Both the position numbers and the translations under genes were made by a program. A stretch of 64,000 bases of DNA from Vagococcus coleopterorum (GTDB taxonomy: Bacteria > Bacillota > Bacilli > Lactobacillales > Vagococcaceae): assembly GCF_011303955.1 (NCBI RefSeq), contig NZ_CP049886.1, positions 1,312,001-1,376,000 of the forward strand, given 5' to 3'. Of this stretch, positions 15,779 through 24,598 are shown one piece after another (within the stretch, counting starts at the first letter, position 1; each line of letters starts with the position of its first letter). Under the pieces are notes generated by a model. The model did not search any database. It was not told the origin of the DNA and saw only the letters and a program-made list of their open reading frames with translations.

Positions 15779-15857
15779 AAGCATGCGGTAAACAAGCTAT
15801 GATTAAAATTACAATTACCAAGAATAACAATAAAAAAAGTTTTGCTTGTTGACTCAT
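15771..15857 (-). CDS. hydrophobic 28-residue ORF
   Basis: An ATG ORF beginning MSQQAKLFLLLFLVIVILII, followed by ACLPHALL. It is a single predicted membrane helix with a short polar N-terminus. A weak GGTGA site precedes the start. It lies 31 bases upstream of the pentapeptide-repeat gene in the same direction. It resembles type I toxin or small membrane peptides only in general character, and no family is recognised. It may not be translated. Confidence 0.35.
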   Translation of the reverse strand: MSQQAKLFLLLFLVIVILIIACLPHALL

Positions 15858-15988
15858 TCTCTCACCACTTTCAAACGAAAACAGCGCAACAACATCTGAC
15901 TTACTACTCAACACCGCCATCATAACATGTACGTTTACCTAAAAATAATAAGTCATATAATTGTTAAAAATAATTCACTAATACAAAT

Positions 15989-16025
15989 AAAAAAGAAAGT
16001 CTCAGAAGTTCAAGACTTTCTTTTG
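15989..16025 (-). terminator. terminator of the hydrolase operon
   Basis: AAAGAAAGTCT and AGACTTTCTTT arms around a 10-base loop. Confidence 0.8.
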
Positions 16026-16026
16026 G

Positions 16027-16956
16027 CTAATCTAAAAATGTTTGAATCGTTTCTCCGATTTCCACTGATTGCGTATGATGTAAGTAATGACTGCCATCTA
16101 AAATTTTAATGTCTGATTTTGCACTATTCTCAATCATCTTTTCGTGAACTGGCAGCCACTTATCATCTGGCTCAATGCTTTCAGAAGCTAAGAAATACAG
16201 GACTGGCAAATCAGTCGGGTAAGATAATGTTTTAACCTTATCAAACGTTTGCTGCATTAGTTCGCCTTCATTAATGGTTGCTTTGTTTCCAATATTTTTA
16301 AATGAGATATAGTTAAATTGTTCGTTATCTTCTTTAGATAAGTCTGGTCCATTTAGAAATGTTGGTTCAACATTCGCAAATAAGCGATAGATACCTGACT
16401 GACTCAACAGTTTAATGGCACCACCTTGATTATCATCTGCTCCACCTTGTGCTGGCAAGCTACTATCAATGCCAATAAAACTCTTCACTTCTTCAGGATA
16501 TTGATTGATATAGGAAAGTGAATAGACACCAGCAATCGAGTGCCCCACGATGTGATAAGAATTAATACCCAATTGTTCAAATGCTTGATGTAATTCACTT
16601 GTTAAATTCTCAATCGAACGCTCTTTTTTTGTATCCTCACTTAAACCATAACCAAACGGTTCCACTACCACCACTTTATAGTTTTTAGCTAGCTCTGTAA
16701 CTAATGGCTGAAAATCCAAGACTGGAGAAGCGGTCAAATACCCTGGTAATAGAACCATTGTTTCTTCACCTTCACCAGTTACTTGAACTCGCATAGACTT
16801 GCCATCCACTATGACTTCTTGACCATAGGGAATGATTTTTTGACTTTCTTTTTTCAATTGAATTTTATTATTTACATAAACACCCACAAATAATAAGACA
16901 ATCAACACCAGTAAACTAACTAATAGCATCCCCACTACTTTAAACATTCTTTTCAT
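16027..16956 (-). CDS. membrane-tethered alpha/beta hydrolase (second of two paralogues)
   Basis: A 309-residue protein with one N-terminal membrane helix (about residues 7-28) and an extracytoplasmic alpha/beta-hydrolase domain. Visible are the oxyanion strand VLLPGYLTASP, the nucleophile elbow GHSIAG and the catalytic-His segment LDGSHYLHHTQ. GAGGAG is 5 bases before the ATG. It follows its paralogue by 18 bases, and both lie downstream of a TetR gene. The substrate is unknown; quorum-lactone, ester or lipid hydrolysis are all compatible with the fold. Confidence 0.85.
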   Translation of the reverse strand: MKRMFKVVGMLLVSLLVLIVLLFVGVYVNNKIQLKKESQKIIPYGQEVIVDGKSMRVQVTGEGEETMVLLPGYLTASPVLDFQPLVTELAKNYKVVVVEPFGYGLSEDTKKERSIENLTSELHQAFEQLGINSYHIVGHSIAGVYSLSYINQYPEEVKSFIGIDSSLPAQGGADDNQGGAIKLLSQSGIYRLFANVEPTFLNGPDLSKEDNEQFNYISFKNIGNKATINEGELMQQTFDKVKTLSYPTDLPVLYFLASESIEPDDKWLPVHEKMIENSAKSDIKILDGSHYLHHTQSVEIGETIQTFLD

Positions 16957-16974
16957 AAAAACTCCTCTAGTGAC

Positions 16975-17928
16975 TTATTTCAAAAAATCAGTTGTTTCTT
17001 TAACAATCGTTTCCATTTGAGTATGGTGTAAGTAATGAGCACCTGGCAACTCAATTAAGGCTCCTTTATTTAAGTCCTTCACTTGAGCCTGATGCATCTC
17101 TAACCAATTTTTTTGGTTCATTTCGTTGTCTGCCACAAATAATAAGACAGGCATATCTTTCGGATATGTTAACCCTCGTGAATCAGGAAAACTATTGCTT
17201 AATTCTTGTAATTCATCTTTCATTGCTCGACTGCTCATATTTTTCATTGTTAAGAGTTTAATCTGTTCAAAATCTGGACTCTCTTTAGTCACACCTAAAC
17301 CAGTTTCTGGATTTACTTTGATTAAGGCGCGGAATACCCCGGCTGTTTTCAAGAAATCAAATACGGTCATATCAATTCCTGGCCACGGTTGTTCTGGTGT
17401 ACTAGAATCAATCCCCACAAAGCCTTCCATTTCTTCTGGATAGTCTTGCGCGTAATTAACCGCATATAAACCTGCAATCGAATGTCCCATTAACGTGTAC
17501 TTAGACAGGTTTAGCGATTTTGCTACTTCATGAATTTCTTCAACAATATTTTCAACACTTCGACGACGATCAGTTTGACTGCTTAACCCATAACCAAATG
17601 GTTCAATCGTGACAACACGATGATCTTTTTTTAACTCATCAATCATTGGCTTAAAGTCTAAATATGGACTAGCCGTTCCTTGTCCAGGTAAAAGTAAAAT
17701 TGTCTTTTCTCCCTCACCCACATCAACAATGTTCATCTCACCATCAAACACTTTTAACTTTTCACCATAAGGTTCAATTCGTTTCACTTCACTCTTAAGA
17801 CTAACTTGGTGAACAGTAAAAGTAATCAACAAGAATCCTATTAAAGCAATGATAATTCCTAATATTGATTTACCAAATCCTTCCACTAGTCTTCTTACCA
17901 ATGATTTATTCTTTTTAATCTTTGTCAT
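16975..17928 (-). CDS. membrane-tethered alpha/beta hydrolase (first of two paralogues)
   Basis: A 317-residue paralogue of the next gene, with a membrane helix near residues 20-40 and the same hydrolase landmarks: LLLPGQGTASP, TIEPFGYGLS, GHSIAG nucleophile elbow, LPGAHYLHHTQ histidine segment. The ATG lies inside the end of the TetR gene (14-base overlap) with AAGGTGG 9 bases upstream. The overlap and common direction indicate one tetR-hydrolase-hydrolase transcript under TetR control. Confidence 0.85.
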   Translation of the reverse strand: MTKIKKNKSLVRRLVEGFGKSILGIIIALIGFLLITFTVHQVSLKSEVKRIEPYGEKLKVFDGEMNIVDVGEGEKTILLLPGQGTASPYLDFKPMIDELKKDHRVVTIEPFGYGLSSQTDRRRSVENIVEEIHEVAKSLNLSKYTLMGHSIAGLYAVNYAQDYPEEMEGFVGIDSSTPEQPWPGIDMTVFDFLKTAGVFRALIKVNPETGLGVTKESPDFEQIKLLTMKNMSSRAMKDELQELSNSFPDSRGLTYPKDMPVLLFVADNEMNQKNWLEMHQAQVKDLNKGALIELPGAHYLHHTQMETIVKETTDFLK

Positions 17929-18574
17929 TTAATTCTGCCACCTTTTTCATAATTTCTTGGTCAATTTTTGTTAGCACTTCATCACTAATAATCGGCATTC
18001 CCGCATGTTCCAGTACAGTTTTAGCAGCCATGATTTTTTCAAAAAAAGTTTCTGCGGTGTTCGGGAATAAAGCTTGAATAAACCAGGTACTTAAAATTAA
18101 AATGGCTAGCTCCGCCATTTGTTTGGGGTGCTCAACTGAAACCGATCCATCTAGATTACCTTCACTTAAACATGCCTCAACTAAGGGGGCCATCACTTCA
18201 TTAGTTGTTTGAATATACATGGAAAAGAATTTTGGATTATCAAGCAACGTAAAACTTAGCACGCGCGATTGACTCGCCTCACTATTAAACATCCCTTCAA
18301 ATAACAAAGCTTGAATCTTTTCTAAACCAGTTAAGTCTGTTTGTGCCATAACCCCTACAAGCGCATCCTGATTGGGAATGAACCGTCTAACAACAGCATC
18401 AATAATCTCATCCTTAGATGAAAAATGATGATAGACCGCTCCTTTGGTTAAACCATCTAAACCTTTAACAATATCTGAAATCGATGTTTTCTCATAACCA
18501 TTCTCAATAAACAACTGAGTAGAAACATCTAAAATTAATGTTTTGGCTTCTTCTGCCGTATATTTTTTAACCAT
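17915..18574 (-). CDS. TetR/AcrR-family regulator
   Basis: A 219-residue TetR repressor. The N-terminal HTH runs AKTLILDVSTQLFIENGYEK, TSISDIVKG, LTKGAVYHHFSSKDEI, followed by an all-helical ligand domain. The start is MVKKYTAEEA, which matches family length; an upstream extension of 24 codons runs through the promoter and operator. A TTGACA/TATTCT promoter and a perfect 10-bp inverted repeat lie just upstream. It leads an operon with two hydrolases and is divergent from a methyltransferase. Confidence 0.9.
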   Translation of the reverse strand: MVKKYTAEEAKTLILDVSTQLFIENGYEKTSISDIVKGLDGLTKGAVYHHFSSKDEIIDAVVRRFIPNQDALVGVMAQTDLTGLEKIQALLFEGMFNSEASQSRVLSFTLLDNPKFFSMYIQTTNEVMAPLVEACLSEGNLDGSVSVEHPKQMAELAILILSTWFIQALFPNTAETFFEKIMAAKTVLEHAGMPIISDEVLTKIDQEIMKKVAELNDKD

Positions 18575-18590
18575 CACTATCGCTCTCTTT

Positions 18591-18619
18591 CTAAAAACAT
18601 TCAATCGGTATGTTTTTAG
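18591..18619. promoter_or_regulatory. TetR operator candidate
   Basis: CTAAAAACAT, 9-bp gap, ATGTTTTTAG: a perfect 10-bp inverted repeat. It overlaps the first bases of the -10 and covers the start-site region of the tetR promoter. Confidence 0.7.
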
Positions 18620-18646
18620 AATAACTTTATTTATAACAAGTGTCAA
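18618..18646 (-). promoter_or_regulatory. tetR operon promoter
   Basis: TTGACA, 17-bp spacer, TATTCT on the minus strand. Confidence 0.75.
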
Positions 18647-18661
18647 CTAATAAAAGGCATA

Positions 18662-18670
18662 TGATATAAT
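18662..18670 (+). promoter_or_regulatory. extended -10 (TGATATAAT) of the methyltransferase gene
   Basis: TGATATAAT on the plus strand, 35 bases before the chosen ATG. Its -35 position would coincide with the -35 of the divergent tetR promoter, so the two promoters are back to back and may compete. Confidence 0.55.
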
Positions 18671-18704
18671 GAACAAAAGAAAAATTAACAAACGGAGGGA
18701 CGAT

Positions 18705-19457
18705 ATGTTTACAGAATATGGTGAATTAAGTACAGAACTTTATGAATTAACGAAACCTGTTGGCTTTGAAATAGATGGAGATATTCCCTTTTATTTAGAA
18801 CAAGCAAAAGAAACAACTGGTCTTGTTTTAGAAGCTGGTGTAGGAACTGGTCGCATGTTAATTCCTTTCCTAAAAGCTGGCGTTAAGATGGACGGTGTCG
18901 ATCTATCACCATTCATGTTAGATAGATGTCGCGAGAACCTAGAAAAAGAAAAACTTGTAACAGATTTGTTTTTGCAAGATTTACAACAACTAGATATTCC
19001 AAAAAAATATGACATCATTATGATGCCAACAGGTAGTTTCGCTTTACTACCTACTCGTGAGATTATGTTAAATAGTTTGGAGTCGTTTAAGAAACACTTG
19101 CTACCTGGTGGAAAAATCATCATCGACTTATTGCTGCCTCGTGACTTTAAAAAAGGCGAATCAACAACCTCTGTTTTCAGCCTGACTGAAAATAGTGGCA
19201 TCGTTTTTAATAGTACATCCCTTGAAATAGATTGGGAAAAACAACGAACAACCGAATTACACCGCTATGAGAAATGGATAGATGGAAAATTAACTCAAAC
19301 TGAATTATCTAACTTCATCTTATCTTGGTATGGAATTGAAGAGTTTACACTTGTCTTAGAAAAACTGGGATTTGTTAATATCCAGCACATTTGGGATTAC
19401 AATAAGGAAACAGATAAACATGACACACTAACCTTTATTGCCGAAACAGAAAAATAA
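18705..19457 (+). CDS. class I SAM-dependent methyltransferase
   Basis: A 250-residue Rossmann-fold methyltransferase. Motif I is VLEAGVGTGRMLIPFLKAG, the acidic ribose-binding residue lies in GVDLSPFML, motif III is near IIMMPTGSFALL, followed by HLLPGGKIIIDLLLP. The ATG at MFTEYGEL was chosen because GGAGG is 6 bases upstream and the predicted -10 lies inside the longer frame. It is divergent from the TetR operon, whose operator could also influence it. The methyl acceptor is unknown. Confidence 0.82.
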   Translation: MFTEYGELSTELYELTKPVGFEIDGDIPFYLEQAKETTGLVLEAGVGTGRMLIPFLKAGVKMDGVDLSPFMLDRCRENLEKEKLVTDLFLQDLQQLDIPKKYDIIMMPTGSFALLPTREIMLNSLESFKKHLLPGGKIIIDLLLPRDFKKGESTTSVFSLTENSGIVFNSTSLEIDWEKQRTTELHRYEKWIDGKLTQTELSNFILSWYGIEEFTLVLEKLGFVNIQHIWDYNKETDKHDTLTFIAETEK

Positions 19458-19485
19458 AAAGACTCCCACTTGGGAGTCTTTTTTT
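19455..19485. terminator. bidirectional terminator after the methyltransferase gene
   Basis: AGACTCCCA and TGGGAGTCT with A- and T-runs on the flanks. Confidence 0.9.
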
Positions 19486-19933
19486 AATAAACGAAACGTT
19501 CGTAAGGATATTTTTTATTAAATCGTTCTTCGTAAGCCTTGGAAATAAAATCATGCCAGCTATCTGAACCTTCTTGCCCTTCTAAATCTAGCATACCTGG
19601 GATTTTATAATAAAGGCGTTCTTGTTCACTGAAGAATAAAATTTCAGTTAAGTAGTCATTTTTATTTTCAAACCCCATAAATTTATCAACTTCTGCAGGA
19701 TCTAAATGAATAAAGACTCCATAATCAAGGTTGGTACTATCTACGGTTACGTAATCCCCGTCTTGCGAGCCTTCTCCACCGTGAATGACCTCAGGATATA
19801 TCTCACTTAGTTTTTCTGTTAAAAAGTCTGAAAGCGCCTGACGATTGGCTGTGTATTCCGCTACTTCCTCATCAGGAATAATCCAACCCCCAATATTCTT
19901 ACCGCCTTCGTACTCCATTTCATTTTCTTCCAT
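19484..19933 (-). CDS. acidic cytoplasmic protein of unknown function
   Basis: A 149-residue soluble protein rich in Asp and Glu, with no membrane segment or signal peptide. Recognisable landmarks are GGWIIPDEEVAEY, YGVFIHLDPAEVDKFMGFEN and a C-terminal KKYPYERFVY. I do not recognise a family. GAGGTG lies 6 bases before the ATG, and the gene shares the terminator with the convergent methyltransferase gene. No functional inference is justified from its neighbours. Confidence 0.7.
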   Translation of the reverse strand: MEENEMEYEGGKNIGGWIIPDEEVAEYTANRQALSDFLTEKLSEIYPEVIHGGEGSQDGDYVTVDSTNLDYGVFIHLDPAEVDKFMGFENKNDYLTEILFFSEQERLYYKIPGMLDLEGQEGSDSWHDFISKAYEERFNKKYPYERFVY

Positions 19934-19998
19934 GGAAAACACCTCGTCTCTTTGAATTGATTTTAGTATAACACCTATAAAATAAAAGCCAAAATTTC

Positions 19999-20027
19999 TT
20001 GCCCTCTACTTTTGGATGTGATATATT
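19999..20027 (+). promoter_or_regulatory. promoter of the FUSC-like gene
   Basis: TTGCCC, 17-bp spacer, TATATT with an upstream TG (extended -10). Confidence 0.5.
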
Positions 20028-20060
20028 GCTCTACACTTAACTTTTTTGGAGGAAACATAA

Positions 20061-21026
20061 TTGAAAGACATCACAAGAAAATCGTTACTAATTAATCTCA
20101 TTCAAACCATTGGACTTATTTTATTTATCAATTTTAGTACACAGTTATTTGGCGCTCAAGAAGCATTAACTAGTGTCGCAGCCGTTACCGCCATTTTAAT
20201 GTTCATCTACATTCCCCTACCCACTTCAGGACTCGACGGAACACTATTAACTAGCATTGGCTTCTTTACATGCGGAACCCTAGCTTCACTAAACTTGGTT
20301 CTACCTGTCCTTATCATGTTACCTATCAATATCATTAGTATTCTAGCATTAATGTTATTATTCGGACGTCCCTTTCAATACAAATTTTACATGCCTTTTA
20401 TATTAGTCTATATTTTCTCATCTACGACTGAGGTTGCTAACTTCAAGCTATCTACCAGATTACTTTACCTTAGCGTCGCTTCAGTCATCATTGCGATTAT
20501 TTACTTCGCTCGCTATTTTAAACAAAAGAATGAACAACATCTATTGCGATTAAACAATTGTTCTCAAGAACTTCGTCACGCCTCACTTGTGATAAGTTTA
20601 GGTGTTAGCATCGCTTTATTGGCAATTGATTTCTTTGATATTACAAAGGGTATGTGGATCTGTATGACTATCATGTCACTAACACAAATTGAAAGTCACC
20701 ACACTAAAACTCGATTCAAACACCGGATCATCGGAAGCTTAATGGGAACTATGATTTATTTAATTATCTTTAGCTGGCTTGTCCCTAGTCAGTTTCACAT
20801 TATAGTTGTCTTGTTAGCTGCTTATATTTATTCATTTATAGATGATTATATTATCCAAATGATATTCATTACAATGAATGTCTTATATGCAGCTGGTGAA
20901 ATCTTTAGTTTTAACGAAGCATTTATCACTCGTATTAGTTTTATTCTACTAGGCAGTATATTAGTTGCTGTACTAACTTATTCACTTCATTATTTACAAG
21001 AAATAGTAACTAAAAAAAGAGCCTGA
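20061..21026 (+). CDS. FUSC-like integral membrane protein
   Basis: A 321-residue protein with about ten hydrophobic segments in two similar halves (residues about 10-150 and 170-310) split by a charged linker (FARYFKQKNEQHLLRLNNCSQ). The second half contains ITKGMWICMTIMSLTQIE followed by RFKHRIIGSLMGTMIYL, a pattern of the FUSC_2 (fusaric acid resistance-like/aromatic acid exporter) domain. The start is TTG, 10 bases after GGAGG. Membrane export of small acids is the family suggestion, with weak support. It is a single gene with its own promoter and terminator. Confidence 0.7.
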   Translation: MKDITRKSLLINLIQTIGLILFINFSTQLFGAQEALTSVAAVTAILMFIYIPLPTSGLDGTLLTSIGFFTCGTLASLNLVLPVLIMLPINIISILALMLLFGRPFQYKFYMPFILVYIFSSTTEVANFKLSTRLLYLSVASVIIAIIYFARYFKQKNEQHLLRLNNCSQELRHASLVISLGVSIALLAIDFFDITKGMWICMTIMSLTQIESHHTKTRFKHRIIGSLMGTMIYLIIFSWLVPSQFHIIVVLLAAYIYSFIDDYIIQMIFITMNVLYAAGEIFSFNEAFITRISFILLGSILVAVLTYSLHYLQEIVTKKRA

Positions 21027-21047
21027 CAAATGTCAGGTTCTTTTTAT
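21012..21047. terminator. bidirectional terminator after the FUSC-like gene
   Basis: CCTGAC and GTCAGG core extended by AAAAAGAG / TTCTTTTT, with T-runs on both strands. Confidence 0.85.
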
Positions 21048-21247
21048 TTGTATGGATAGAAAATATAAACTAAAACAAGTCCTACAAGGAATAAAACTGC
21101 TCCAATCAATAGAAACGGTTTTGTCCAACCATCCCAGGCTTTTTTATTTGTCAAAGCACGCAAACGGAAAATCCCACCAGATAGACCCAGGAATGCAAAA
21201 CCTAAAAATAAAACTGCAATTGAAATTAAAAATAATGTTTGTTCCAT
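21044..21247 (-). CDS. two-helix small membrane protein
   Basis: A 67-residue protein with two membrane helices (about residues 4-22 and 44-63) joined by a basic loop (RLRALTNKKAWDGWTKP). The start was placed at MEQTLFL, with GAGGT 7 bases before it; the longer frame lacks support. No family is recognised. It is convergent with the FUSC-like gene and shares its terminator. Confidence 0.65.
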   Translation of the reverse strand: MEQTLFLISIAVLFLGFAFLGLSGGIFRLRALTNKKAWDGWTKPFLLIGAVLFLVGLVLVYIFYPYK

Positions 21248-21303
21248 GTAACTAACCTCCCCAATTGTTTTTATTAGTATATTATAGTAACTCTCTCGAA
21301 TCA

Positions 21304-21338
21304 ATAAAAAAACCTTCACAATGTGAAGGTTTCGTTTA
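21304..21338 (-). terminator. terminator of the LPXTG adhesin gene
   Basis: AAACCTTCAC and GTGAAGGTTT arms, with a T-run on the minus strand. Confidence 0.85.
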
Positions 21339-23009
21339 ATTTACTTTTTTAAACTTAATAACCGCAACACTAACTACTAATAACACACCGATTGCTGTCA
21401 ACCAAACTGCTGCTTTCTCACCAGTTTGTGGCAATGTTGGTTGAATTGGTTCTGTTGGTTCTGTTGGTTCTGTTGGTTCTGTTGGTTCTGTCGGTTCCGT
21501 TGGATCTGTTGGATCTGTTGGATCTGTCGGATCCGTCGGTACCGTTGGATCTGTTTTTTTATTTGGAATAGAAATAGTGACTAATCCTTTATCATCTTTA
21601 GCTACTGTTACTTTATGAGGTGTCGCATCTAATTCATAACCATCTGGCGCTTTGGTTTCAACTACTGTGTAATCACCATAAGGAATGTTTTTAACAGAGC
21701 CTTTACCATTTTCTTGCGTCACAATATGAGCAACAACTTTACCCGCATTATTGATAATATCAAATTCTGCACCAGCTAATAGTTTTTGTTTATCTGCTGA
21801 ATCGTGTTTTAAAATTTCTAAGATACCAGTTCCAACATTCCCACCAATTGAACCTTCACCTTCAATAACGTCATTATGAACTTCAACTTCTTCAGTTTCA
21901 ATGTTCTTACCTGTCAATTTACCACTATTATAATAGATACCAGATTCTCCGCCATCTGTCATTTCAGTATGGTATGAAATTTCAACAACAAAGGCCTCAA
22001 TACCATCTTTTACATATGGTAAATTTCCAAGGTTAATTATGAAGCCATCTTCTGTTAAAACAATTTGAGATGAATCTACATCCTTCACCGCAACAAATTC
22101 ATTGTTAGTATCATAATAGCCGTATTTAGCATATATTTCACTTGCCAATTTTTGATTAGGTCCTAAAGTATCTGTATACACTGCATCTTCAATGACTAAT
22201 CCTTGTTGATTAATCTTTACTGACCAATCTAATTTATTGCCTTCAATTTCTTTTCCAGTTTTATTTAGCAACTGACCTTCACCAATGACTGGAGGTCCCA
22301 CAGTAATATTACCAGTTCCATTTTCAATAATAGGATACTCTTTACCAACTTCAATATTTTCAGTGTCCCAACGGGTTTCAAACGACAGTTCTCCTTTAAT
22401 ATCATTCCCAAAAACATCTTCAGTAAAAGTTATTTCAACTTCATTACTTCCTGGTTTTATGACTGCTGTTCCTATTTGGTTACCATTTTCATCATAAATT
22501 GGAAAGGTTGCTTCTGCTTTACTATGTTCTAGCTCTTTGGGAAATTTTAAAGTTAGCTTGTCACCTTTTTTAATCTCACCACAATTGGAGAAATTTAAAT
22601 CATATTCCATTTTAGTCTTCTCATATAGACCAATCGTATCACCAGGCTTTACAGGTACCCATTTACCATTTTCATCTTGTTTCATTAAGGTTTCCTTCAC
22701 CTCAACACATTCAGATAAATCTCGACCGGGTTCCGTATCATATTCCTTTACTACCATACTATTATCTTCGGCTTCATTAACAAGTGCATTTTTAGAATCT
22801 GTTTCAGTTACAACTGCTACGGAGTCGTTCTGATCAATTAATTCTTTATCAATGTTAGCAATTACTTCTTCACTAGGCTCAACAATTTGTTCCAAACTAA
22901 TCGTTTGATTTTCAATAACTTGTTCTTCTGCAATCCCTGTTGTACTTAATGAGATTAAACTTCCCATCATTAATAGCATTGCTAACGAACTTTTTAACAT
23001 TTTTTTCAC
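21336..23009 (-). CDS. LPXTG-anchored Cna-type adhesin
   Basis: A 557-residue wall-anchored protein. It has a signal peptide (MKKMLKSSLAMLLMMG...), a negatively charged linker, an Ig-like adhesin region of about 270 residues resembling MSCRAMM N-domains (ligand or collagen binding), one Cna-B/SpaA domain (about 410-480: GAEFDIIN to VVETKAPDGYELD) and a Pro-Thr-Asp/Glu repeat stalk. It ends with LPQTGEKAAVW, a hydrophobic helix and a basic tail. The start is a GTG, 8 bases after AGAGG; it aligns with the signal peptide. Mga-like regulator 1 lies just upstream in the same direction and may control it. The ligand is unknown. Confidence 0.88.
   Translation of the reverse strand: MKKMLKSSLAMLLMMGSLISLSTTGIAEEQVIENQTISLEQIVEPSEEVIANIDKELIDQNDSVAVVTETDSKNALVNEAEDNSMVVKEYDTEPGRDLSECVEVKETLMKQDENGKWVPVKPGDTIGLYEKTKMEYDLNFSNCGEIKKGDKLTLKFPKELEHSKAEATFPIYDENGNQIGTAVIKPGSNEVEITFTEDVFGNDIKGELSFETRWDTENIEVGKEYPIIENGTGNITVGPPVIGEGQLLNKTGKEIEGNKLDWSVKINQQGLVIEDAVYTDTLGPNQKLASEIYAKYGYYDTNNEFVAVKDVDSSQIVLTEDGFIINLGNLPYVKDGIEAFVVEISYHTEMTDGGESGIYYNSGKLTGKNIETEEVEVHNDVIEGEGSIGGNVGTGILEILKHDSADKQKLLAGAEFDIINNAGKVVAHIVTQENGKGSVKNIPYGDYTVVETKAPDGYELDATPHKVTVAKDDKGLVTISIPNKKTDPTVPTDPTDPTDPTDPTEPTEPTEPTEPTEPTEPIQPTLPQTGEKAAVWLTAIGVLLVVSVAVIKFKKVN
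21430..21560 (-). repeat. Pro-Thr-Asp/Glu coding microrepeat
   Basis: Tandem 9-bp units (TCTGTTGGT-like on the plus strand) encoding PTD then PTE triplets in the stalk of the adhesin. Such tracts often vary in number between strains. Confidence 0.75.
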
Positions 23010-23082
23010 GTTTTCAACCTCTTTAATTTTCAATTTCAATCAATATTTTTATTAATAAAGCACATCTAGAACTCTACCGTTC

Positions 23083-23097
23083 ATTAATTATATAACA
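23083..23097 (-). promoter_or_regulatory. TGTTATATAATTAAT promoter element of the LPXTG adhesin
   Basis: Contains a TATAAT -10. The same 15 bases occur upstream of the MucBP LPXTG gene at 51620-51634. No -35 matches well, as expected for an activator-dependent promoter. Confidence 0.4.
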
Positions 23098-23140
23098 AAT
23101 GAACAGTGTTGATTATTTTGTTTTGCATAATTTGTTACAA

Positions 23141-23176
23141 AAAAAATAAAACCTTCCAAAAAGAAAGGTCTTATTT
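23141..23176 (-). terminator. terminator of Mga-like regulator 1
   Basis: ACCTT and AAGGT core with A/T extensions, at the end of the gene. Confidence 0.55.
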
Positions 23177-24475
23177 CTTATGTAGTAAAATTTGAACTAG
23201 CCATGTTAAATAATTTTTTTCTGTAATTTCATTAATATAGTTTTTTAATAAATATTGTTTCTCAATTGGTTGATCTTCTTGGAAACGATCTATGATGTAA
23301 GCATCTGCTTTACTTCGATCAAGTACAAATTCAAAGCGATCATGGTTAAAGTTATTGATAATTGAATCTTTTACTAATAGCTCAAGGAACGGTGACTCTT
23401 TAATTGAAACATAAATAGTTATTTTAGGCTGTGGCATTGTGGCTTCTAAAATCGGATTAATATCAGCTAACATCACTGAATATACTTCTTTGTTCTGATT
23501 AAAAACCGGCAAATCTTTTGATTTTTCAATAACCTTAAACAATTTATTGTCTATTTCAGCTTCATCACTATTATGTAGTTGATGATAAAAATCTAGATGA
23601 CCTTTTAAAATATCAATGGAGTCTTTTGATTGTCCATATAACATAATAAACATTACTAGCGAATAGACATATATTCCATAATCACGTTCAATAATTTGAG
23701 GATACTCCGCCTCAAAATTCTTTATCAAGGTAACCAAACCTTTTATTATTTGATTATCTAAACGAAGTAACTTATCGCCAATAACATAACTTTCTGCAAT
23801 CCCATGATGATCATTGTAAAAATAGCTACATAACATCACATAGAACTCTTCTCTTGTCTTAACTTCGGGAGCAATAATTTGCAGTAACTCACTGCTGTCC
23901 TTATCTAAATTTAACGGTGTATCACTTTGACTTCGAGCAATTTGTTTCAATGCTGCTGAAATCGGAAGAACTGGTGTCAACGGCGTTTGTTTATACCACA
24001 TCAAAATAAAGAAATAGAGATTAAATGGTTTTTCTGAAACTAAATTAACCTGTCCTTTTTCTAACTTCAGCTTTATACCATGAGCTATGAACGAAGGGAA
24101 TTTATTCATTTTATCAATCATCGAATAAATATATGGTGTTGAATATTGAATTTCTTTTTCTAAATAGGGAATGTTTGTATTTCCCTTAACAACAATTTCT
24201 TTCATCGTGAGATACATGGCACTTTGTTTTAAATAATCACTCCAAATTTTATTTAAAATTAAGAATTTCATATTCGTTTCGCCGACAAATACAAAGTGGA
24301 CATTACTAAAATCAAAATAATTTTCAAACCCATTACGTTTCAGATCTTCCATTAGTTCATGGTAATCTCGATTGGCTTTTTTTTCAGTTGATTTAGAAAA
24401 AACTGAAAGCCCTAAAATATCATTTAGGATATTTAATTTTCTAACATTTTTTTTGGATAAAAAATGAATGAACAT
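23171..24475 (-). CDS. Mga-like transcriptional regulator 1
   Basis: A 434-residue helical protein of the Mga/AtxA-like class: N-terminal HTH region (NDILGLSVFSKSTEKKANRDYHELMEDLK, with YLEKEIQYSTPYIYSMIDKM as a second HTH), a central PRD-like region, and a C-terminal EIIB-like segment (ITIYVSIKESPFLELLVKD). Mga-type proteins activate surface and virulence genes in streptococci and enterococci. GGGGGA is 9 bases before the ATG. It is immediately upstream of the LPXTG adhesin gene with its own terminator between. It is one of three such regulators here, each next to surface-protein genes. Confidence 0.7.
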   Translation of the reverse strand: MFIHFLSKKNVRKLNILNDILGLSVFSKSTEKKANRDYHELMEDLKRNGFENYFDFSNVHFVFVGETNMKFLILNKIWSDYLKQSAMYLTMKEIVVKGNTNIPYLEKEIQYSTPYIYSMIDKMNKFPSFIAHGIKLKLEKGQVNLVSEKPFNLYFFILMWYKQTPLTPVLPISAALKQIARSQSDTPLNLDKDSSELLQIIAPEVKTREEFYVMLCSYFYNDHHGIAESYVIGDKLLRLDNQIIKGLVTLIKNFEAEYPQIIERDYGIYVYSLVMFIMLYGQSKDSIDILKGHLDFYHQLHNSDEAEIDNKLFKVIEKSKDLPVFNQNKEVYSVMLADINPILEATMPQPKITIYVSIKESPFLELLVKDSIINNFNHDRFEFVLDRSKADAYIIDRFQEDQPIEKQYLLKNYINEITEKNYLTWLVQILLHKK

Positions 24476-24598
24476 CTTACTATATCCCCCGTTTCTAATA
24501 GACTAATATTATCAAAGAAATCCTTACAATTCAATTAGACCAGGTTAATTTACATTTTCAGGGAAGTTTGTTTGATGGAAAAATGATAACTCACCCTT

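Noticed and set aside
18791-19201. Minus-strand ORF of 136 residues inside the methyltransferase gene
   Set aside because: No start signal, and the plus-strand frame has SAM-binding motifs.
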